A stretch of DNA of 29,012 bases, taken from NCBI RefSeq assembly GCF_000090795.2, contig NW_003546312.1:291093-320104 (forward strand), in the 5' to 3' direction. Below the pieces are notes generated by a model, which saw nothing but the letters and a program-made list of their open reading frames with translations, searched no databases and was not told the origin of the DNA. Each line of letters begins with the position of its first letter. Positions within the stretch are counted from its first letter, which is position 1. This document shows, piece by piece, positions 21,675 through 29,012 of this stretch. The translations under genes and the position numbers were made by a program. This DNA comes from Amphimedon queenslandica (lineage: Eukaryota > Porifera > Demospongiae > Haplosclerida > Niphatidae).

Positions 21675-24600
21675 ATGTTTTCACTACAAGTGGTTGTCTT
21701 CTTGTTGAGTGTCAGTGAAGTTATTAGTCAATGTCCACCTTCCTCAGGTAAGACACTGGATGTGTATAATAACAACTGTATAGGTTTTATAGGTATCTAC
21801 CTGAAGCATGATGGAACCTGTTATACTAATAATGGATCATTTTTCACTGATGATAGTATCAGACCAACAACTCCTCTAGAGTGTGTATTACCTGGTGCTA
21901 TTTTAAATGGCGGACAATGGATTGGTCCTAATGGAACAGTTCCTTGTGATGGTGGTAGCAATCAAAACGTTCAATGTACTACTGGATCAGGTGCTAACCT
22001 CAGTGTTCACATAGCTATTTCAAACTATCTTGGGGCAGATGGTGATGGTCAGTATATGTGTTGCCTACCCACTAATTGTTTAACTCCTGGTACTAACATC
22101 ATCACTGCTACCATATTCAGTAAGAGGAGACTATAATCACTTACTGATGTAATACTCATTTGTAGAGTTTGCAGAGATAGAATCATTTACAGTTGCTGAT
22201 CTTCCTTCTGATATGACAGTGTATCCTCAGGAATACAAACTAAATTGTATTAAAATTGGATTCAATATCTATGATATTAGCATGAACATTGGTAATACTG
22301 CACTGGCTAGTTACACTGGATGTAATGATGATGGTAGTGATAATTGCCCTGGTACTGATTTAAGTGGTCCTGTTGTATACACAGTAAGATATACTGTTAA
22401 TATCACATGGGATGGAATGAGTGTCAGTAGTGGATCAATCAGTCAATCAACCACTGGAGATCAAATGTATCAGTGTGTAGTGCAAGTTCCTGATCAGCCA
22501 ACTAGAATACGTAATGCAACTGTAAAAGGTAGTGTCAATGAATGCCAATAATTTTTATTACCAATAATATTAGTACCAGCAACTGCTCCCTCTTCTCTTA
22601 CTGAGGTCCACAAGACAGCTACCACTATCACTGTCAGTTGGACTGCACTTGATTCATCTGATGCTGATGGATATGTAGTCAATGTCACTAGTGACACAGA
22701 CACTGTTCAGACAGTACAGGTGGAGGGAAGTAGTAATAATATAATCACACTGAATGGACTGAATATAGAAACAACTTATAGCATCACGGTCAGAGCCTAT
22801 CAACAATTACTGGGACCTGCTAGTACAATCAGTGTATAGACCTTACCAGGTATTGCTACTGCACCTTTTAATGTACTACTAACATTGTTGATGTATTTCT
22901 AGTTATTAATTCAATCAATTGGACACTAGTCTCATCCATTACACAACTCATTAACACTCAATATTGTGTTGATTGTCTCACAACTACTGATATAAATCCT
23001 TCAACTGATGTTTACTGGTTAGTGAATGGAGTGATGAAAAGTAACTCAAACTATCCATCAATTGATTTCCTGACATACAACAACACACTACTGGTATATC
23101 CTGATCCACTGGGAGTGTCTGTTAATGTTACCTGTATAGCAATGATTGGAGGAGTCAACTACAATCAATCTGTGATATTACATGGTATGATTATATTTTA
23201 ATCAATAGTAGATACCTCTGTCTCTTTTCTAGCTCCAAGTGGTCCTCCAAATAATGTGAGAGGATTCATATTAAATGCTAATAGTATCAAAGTGAACTGG
23301 ACCAATTCATCAGAGATTAATGGATATGTGATTGAGTACACTACTGGAGGTGTAACCAGGAATGTAGTATCTACCAGTGAAGATGAACTTGTATTACCAA
23401 ATCTCTCACCAATGAGTACCTATACCATCAGTGTGTACTCATATATAGATCTTCCATCAGTTAATAGTACAGTAACAGTGTTAAGATTTGATAGTGAGTT
23501 ATTATGATTGAGAGATTGTAATTGATATCTGTTGTAGTTCCTAGTCCAGTAACTAGCCCCTCAGTATCTAATGTCTCAACCACTGGTATTACAGTGAGCT
23601 GGACTATTCCCAGTAGTGACAACTATGTAACATACTACACCATCTCCTATACTCCATCTTGTTCCCAGTTATCATCAGTAAATGAGACAGTCTTTGTTGC
23701 TCCTCATCAGTCCACTGCAACACACAGTTATACATTAATAGGTCTGTACAGTGGTATGAACTATACCATCACAGTGAGAGCTGGTAATGTACTAGGAGGA
23801 TCTGATCCTAGTTCCATTAATGAAAATACTTTGCCAATAGGTATATATAATGATGACAAATTAATAATTACAATATTTTACTTTGTATACAGTTCCTAGT
23901 GGGATACCTGGTTATTTGTTTTTATTACAACCAATTAATAATCTCACTTGGAATGAGGTCAATTGTTCTCAGCGTAATGGTCTAATCACAGGCTATACAG
24001 TGATTATCAGTAACAGTAGTATCACATACAACCTCACCAGTACTGAGAGATATATCATATTAAATGATCTAGTATTTGGTACTAAATATAACATCAGTGT
24101 AGCTGCTGTCAATTCTGTTGGAAGAGGTCCCTTCAGTGATCCTATTGTAGTAGAGATTGGAATAGGTATGTAATTATTATACTATATCAGCTCTGTGAGA
24201 ATGTATCTTTATTTAGTACCTGGTCCAGTTGGTTCAGTATCAGGTATTATGGACACTACATGGGCTGTTATCTCATGGAGTGTACCTAGTTATATTCCAT
24301 CAGACTATCCCATTATATCATATGAGATAGGATATCATATCTCACAGTGTGGTAGCTGTTTGATGGTAGATGATAATAACATTTTATCTAAAATATTACA
24401 ATTCCATAATTCAACAAATGGCAATACATTTACTACTAGAATTACTGGTCTTGATGCTATGTCTTGTCATATTTTTGGTGTGCGTGCATACACAGACAGA
24501 GGACCTGGTGGATGGATCTTCATTGCTAATGAGACATTGATCAGTACTCAATTTGTGACACTAACATTAGTAAATACTCAAGAAGTAGGATCAACTAATA

Positions 24601-25050
24601 CAGGTGTAATAATAATTGTTAAATGTTCAGACAAAAATGATCTCAAAAATTTCTTATTAATAGTATCAGGAGCTGTTGATAGTGCTAGTATTGGACTAGG
24701 TGTAGTAGTTGGATTGCTACTGATATCACTTGCTATTAGTATCATTATTAACATCTACTGCTTTCTCAAGTATGAATACATTAAAAACCATAAAATACAA
24801 TTTCAGTGTTGCATATGAACAGGCTTAAAACCTATGATACAACCACTGCTAAGCAAACAAAGTAAATAAACACTCATTAAAGACAAGTAAATGTTTGTAC
24901 ATTACTATTGTTTATGATAGGTTTGATGATGATATACCAATGCAAGCCTGTGAACCGTATGGTATTCACAAGACTGAAGATGTTACAAGAGAGGCAGTAT
25001 ATGAGTGTCCTGATGTCAATGTTAATGATACTGCTATTTATGAAACATAA
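21675..25050 (+). CDS. FN3/Ig-like single-pass receptor, unit A, with in-frame TAG
   Basis: Exons 21675-21747, 21793-22119, 22166-22528, 22574-22849, 22903-23184, 23233-23493, 23538-23840, 23893-24165, 24217-24603, 24664-24769 and 24921-25050 span 926 codons. In order they code a signal peptide, two cysteine-rich N-terminal domains (residues 26-133, 134-254; QYMCCLPTNC, QMYQC), FN3 (255-346), an Ig-like domain (347-440; C...YWLVNG...VTCIAM), four FN3 domains (441-848), one membrane helix (GLGVVVGLLLISLAISIIIN), and a tail of about 45 residues with VYEC and IYET. All internal introns up to the membrane exon are phase 1. Codon 343 (22837-22839) is TAG where unit B has CAG, so translation would stop in the first FN3. 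A GTGTAT just before it could act as an in-frame alternative donor. A cell-surface binding receptor is inferred. The ligand is unknown. Confidence 0.8.
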
Positions 25051-26540
25051 CTAATGAAACAGTAAACCCTGACAGTGGAATTTAATATACATGTACACTG
25101 TGTGTGTGATACAACAGTATAAAATGTCCATGTGCTTGTTTGTTCATTTTGTAGCTGGATAGTGTGATATAGATATATACAAATACATACATACTTTTCT
25201 AGATATACATTTCAGTTCTGGAGTGTCACTGTATTCATACTGAGTCTATTATACTGTATAATCACATTAGTGTTATTGTAGCTACTTTTAGTCAAAATTT
25301 TGCAGTTTTTTCTATTGATGTTATCTAATCAATGAAGTTTCAGTTACTTTATATAGTATGGTGTTATGGATAAAACTAAAACTAAGGAAAATACTCTGAG
25401 GACACAATAACAGGAACTGCTATATGAAGGAATGCCTCACACTACTCTGATCTTAAATATCTTCATTAGCATTAAAAATTTATACAGTCAATGCTTGCTA
25501 GTTGTCACATATGTATCTAAACCTAATTTTAATTTGCTTTCAAAAATTAACTCATTTCCTTGTGATCAAGGTTTGACTACTTTTCTTTAAAATTATAAAG
25601 AAGATACACATGTACAAAATAAAACAACCTCATTAACCTGCTTTAATCTGATAATAATAATAATAATAATAGCTAATAAAGATACAATAAAAAAAATCAA
25701 GATACAAGGTAAAAAATATTCAAAAACAAAAAGGAATGTATTATTAAAGACAATTTAATGCTATGAGTCCTACAAAAAATAATGTATGTACATGTACTTT
25801 ATGCTCCCTAAAATGCAGTGAGAAGAGATTGCCTGTTGGTTTATTATAAGTAAAAACATGCACTGTCTCTACTACTGTATGTTCTACTGAAGTTTGTTTA
25901 TTATAATATTGTGTTCATAAATGTCATGTGATCATCATGAGCTTGATCTGTGGGCAGGTGAGTATCTCTTAGTGAGGTGGTCAGGGTTGGTGTATCAATT
26001 TTAGTGAGGTGTTGGTGTTGGTGTTTAATATTTATGCTGCCATCTGGCTCCATAACTGTTTTGAATTCAAATTAATTATCCAATTAAACAATTAGCCAAT
26101 TATATTATGTGTTACTATGATCATAGCCATGCCTTATGCTAACATTTTGCAGAGCACTGCAGAATACCGGTAATTGCATTTTTGAGCAGAGCAGGCAGCC
26201 TTGGCATTCCATCGTGATAATCTTAATTTTATAGTTTTTCCTCTTAAAAATGTACATACATAATGTACACTACAAACTCTTTTAACACTACACAGCAAAT
26301 TTAAGATCTATTTGCACCAAATGGTCTCTCTTGTATAAGTTGTAATGGTAAATCCCTTTAATATTATGTAGTATTGTTGCTGCTATTGTTACATTATGTA
26401 GTCATGTGCACACAGAGAGTGGGCCACACTATACTCAGTACACTGTGAATCTATTTACAAAACTATCTACTGAGCTATCATATTTTTAACAGTTTCACAT
26501 GATTTGATAAACACACCCACAGACGTTTCTTTGGTCAACA
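25051..26540. repeat. Duplicated intergenic block between receptor units A and B
   Basis: It contains the unit A 3' flank and, from about 25370, the same promoter-side block as 20771-21674. The B version carries about 350 extra bases (near 26095-26440) absent from the A version. These include the words GCAGAGCACTGCAG and GAGCAGAGCAGGCAG, and could be an insertion in B or a loss in A. A (TAA)n run lies near 25652-25670. No gene is seen. Confidence 0.7.
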
Positions 26541-29012
26541 ATGCTTTCACTACAAGTGGTTGTCTTCTTGTTGAGTGTCAGTGAAGTTATTAGTCAATGT
26601 CCACCTTCCTCAGGTAAGACACTGGATGTGTATAATAACAACTGTATAGGTTTTTATAGGTATCTACCTGATGCATGATGGAATCTGTTATGGTAATGGA
26701 TCATATTTTTGGGATAATCATGTAAATGCAGTTACTGAAGCTATATCATGTGTGATACCTGGTACTAATCTAACTACTGGTCAGTGGGTTAGAGTTGCTG
26801 ATCCTGATGATCCTGTTGACTGTAACAGTAATAGTGACAGTGATCCTTTTCATTGTACTAATGTCACTTCACCTGCTAATCTCAGTCTTTATCTTGCTCA
26901 GTCACTACCAGCAGCTCAAGAAGGCTGGTACAAGTGTTGTCTACCCACTGATTGTTCACATCCTAACACTTACATCATCTTTGCTAATATATTCAGTAAG
27001 AGGAGACTATAATCACTTACTGATGTGATAATTTTCATTTGTAGAATATGCAGAAATAGAATCATTTACTGTTGCTGGTCTTTCTTCTGATATGACAGTA
27101 TATCCTCAGGAATACAAACTGAATTGTACTAAAATCGGACACACTAGTTATAGTATTAGCATGAGCATTGGTAGTACTGCACTGGTAAATTATATTGGAT
27201 GCTATGATCAATTTGCTATTTGTCCTGGTACTGTATTAGTTAGTAGTACCAACACAATAAGATATACTGTTGATATCACATGGGATGGAATGAATGTCAG
27301 TAGTGGATCAATCAGACAATCAACCACTGGAGATCAAATGTATCAGTGTGTATTGGATAATATTGGTGGTGCTGATAGAATACGTACTTTAACCATAAAA
27401 GGTAATGATGGTTCATGTTTAAGTATTATCTCTCTTTCCATTAGTACCAGCAACTGCTCCCTCTTCTCTTACGGAGATTAACAAGACAGCTACTACTATC
27501 ACTGTCAGTTGGACTGCACTTGATTCATCTGATGCTGATGGATATGTAATCAATGTCACTAGTGACACAGACACTGTGCAGACAGTACAGGTGGAGGGAA
27601 GTAGTAATAATACAATCACAGTGAATGGACTGAGAGTACTAACAACTTATAGCATCACAGTCAGAGCCTATCAACAATTACTGGGACCTGCTAGTAGTAC
27701 AATCAGTGTACAGACCTCACCAGGTACGGCAACTGAAGCTTTTAATGTACTATTAACATTGTTGATGTATTTCTAGTTATTAATTCAATCAATTGGACAC
27801 TAGCCTCATCCATTACACAACTCAATAACACTCAATATCGTATTGATTGTCTCACAACTACTGATATAGATCCTTCAACTGATGTTTACTGGTTAGTAAA
27901 TGGAGTGATGAAGAATAACTCAAACTATTCATCAATTGATGTCCTGACATACAACAACACACTACTGGTATATCCTGATCCACTGGGAGAGTCAGTTAAT
28001 GTTACCTGTATAGCAATGATTGGAGGAGTCAACTACAATCAATCTGTGATATTACATGGTATGATTATATTTTAATCAATAGTAGATACCTCTGTCTCTT
28101 TTCTAGCTCCAAGTGGTCCTCCAAATAATGTGAGAGGATTCATATTAAATGCTAATAGTATCAAAGTGAACTGGACCAATTCATCAGAGATTAATGGATA
28201 TGTGATTGAGTACACTACTGGAGGTGTAACCAGGAATGTAGTATCTACCAGTGAAGATGAACTTGTATTACCAAATCTCTCACCAATGAGTACCTATACC
28301 ATCAGTGTGTACTCATATATAGATCTTCCTTCAGTTAACAGTACAGTAACAGTGTTAAAATTTGATGGTGAGTTAATATCATTGAGAGAGTATAAGTGAT
28401 ATGTGTTGTAGTTCCTAGTCCAGTAACTAGTTTCTCAGTATCTAATGTCTCAACCACTGGTATTACAGTGAGCTGGACTATTCCCAGTAGTGACAACTAT
28501 GTAACATACTACACCATCTCCTATACTCCATCTTGTCCCCAGTTATCATCATTGAATGAGACAGTCTCTGTTGCTCCTCATCAGTCCACTACAACATACA
28601 GTTATACATTAATAGGTCTGTACAGTGGTATGAACTATACCATCACAGTGAGAGCTGGTAATGTACTAGGAGGATCTGATCCTAGTTTCATTAATGAAAA
28701 TACATTGCCAATAGGTATATATAATGATGATACATTAATAATTACGATATTTTACTTTGTATACAGTTCCTACTGGGATACCAGCTGGTTATTTGTTTTT
28801 ATTACAACCAGTTAATAATCTCACTTGGAATGAAGTCAATTGTTCTCAGCGTAATGGTCTAGTCATAGGCTATACAGTGATTATCAGTAACAGTAGTATC
28901 ACATACAACCTCACCAGTACTGAGAGATATATCATATTGAATGATCTAGTATTTGGTACTGAGTATAACATTAGTGTAGCTGTTATCAATTCTGTTGGAA
29001 GAGGTCCCTTCA
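26541..29012 (+). CDS. FN3/Ig-like receptor, unit B, cut by window end
   Basis: Visible exons are 26541-26613, 26660-26995, 27045-27401, 27445-27723, 27777-28058, 28107-28367, 28412-28714 and 28767 onward to the window end. The architecture equals unit A: signal peptide, two cysteine-rich domains, FN3, Ig-like, then FN3 domains. No premature stop is seen, and the codon matching the TAG of A is CAG. The extra T in intron 1 (26651-26655) is harmless only if that intron is spliced, which confirms the exon 1/2 boundaries in both genes. Exons 4-8 and introns 4-5 are nearly identical to A (intron 5 is identical). Exon 2 is only distantly similar to A and much closer to the relic at 20442-20720. Exon 3 differs in patches. 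The membrane and tail exons should lie just beyond 29012. Confidence 0.85.

Noticed and set aside
21748..21792. Reading through intron 1 of receptor unit A as coding
   Set aside because: Open in A by chance (45 bp, multiple of 3), but unit B has one more T there and would be out of frame. Splicing fixes both.
24604..24663. Reading through 60 bp before the membrane exon of unit A
   Set aside because: The stretch codes a lysine-rich odd segment and has good splice ends in phase 1 (G|GTGTAA, AATAG|TA). Splicing gives a standard juxtamembrane stalk. Not proven.

Overview
The window looks like a compact, AT-rich, early-branching animal genome, most likely a demosponge of the Amphimedon type. That assignment is an inference. 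It rests on animal gene families (CatSper1, a two-pore K+ channel, SH2 and FYVE proteins), typical introns of only about 40-60 bp with GT-AG ends, gene spacing of tens to a couple of hundred bases, and a tandem family of fibronectin-III/Ig-like receptors. No bacterial, plasmid or viral genes were seen. Exon models were built by hand from homology, splice sites and codon phase. Every model listed closes in phase.

Positions 1-19545 hold eleven ordinary single-copy genes packed as alternating head-to-head and tail-to-tail neighbours: aldehyde dehydrogenase (-, cut by the window edge), ZFYVE21 (+), FCF1 (+), an SH2 adapter (-), a K2P channel (+), WDR74 (-), CCDC97 (+), an SLC15/POT-like transporter (-), CATSPER1 (+), YIPF4 (-) and EXO1 (+). 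Five divergent start-codon pairs lie only 76-194 bp apart. These short promoters share GGGCGTGG/GGGTGTGG-like boxes, and two of them carry a perfect inverted pair of the box. Two genes act in ribosome biogenesis (FCF1 in small-subunit rRNA cleavage, WDR74 in 60S maturation). The other genes have unrelated roles in membrane traffic, ion transport, signalling, DNA repair and metabolism. A palindromic MITE-like element sits in ZFYVE21 intron 3. A diverged dispersed repeat occurs in a WDR74 intron, an EXO1 intron and downstream of EXO1.

From about 19.9 kb to the end the density falls and a tandem array begins. It has a gutted relic (unit 0, about 19.9-20.77 kb), a full-length receptor gene (unit A, 21675-25050) and a second receptor gene that runs off the window (unit B, from 26541). 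The receptors have a signal peptide, two cysteine-rich N-terminal domains, FN3 and Ig-like domains each on its own phase 1-1 exon, one membrane helix and a short tyrosine-containing tail. Units A and B are almost identical in the FN3 half, even in introns, but differ strongly in the first extracellular domain, where B instead matches the relic. Unit A carries an in-frame TAG where B has CAG. This mosaic, tandem, N-terminally variable family is the most interesting part of the window. A self/non-self or microbe-recognition role is an inference only.
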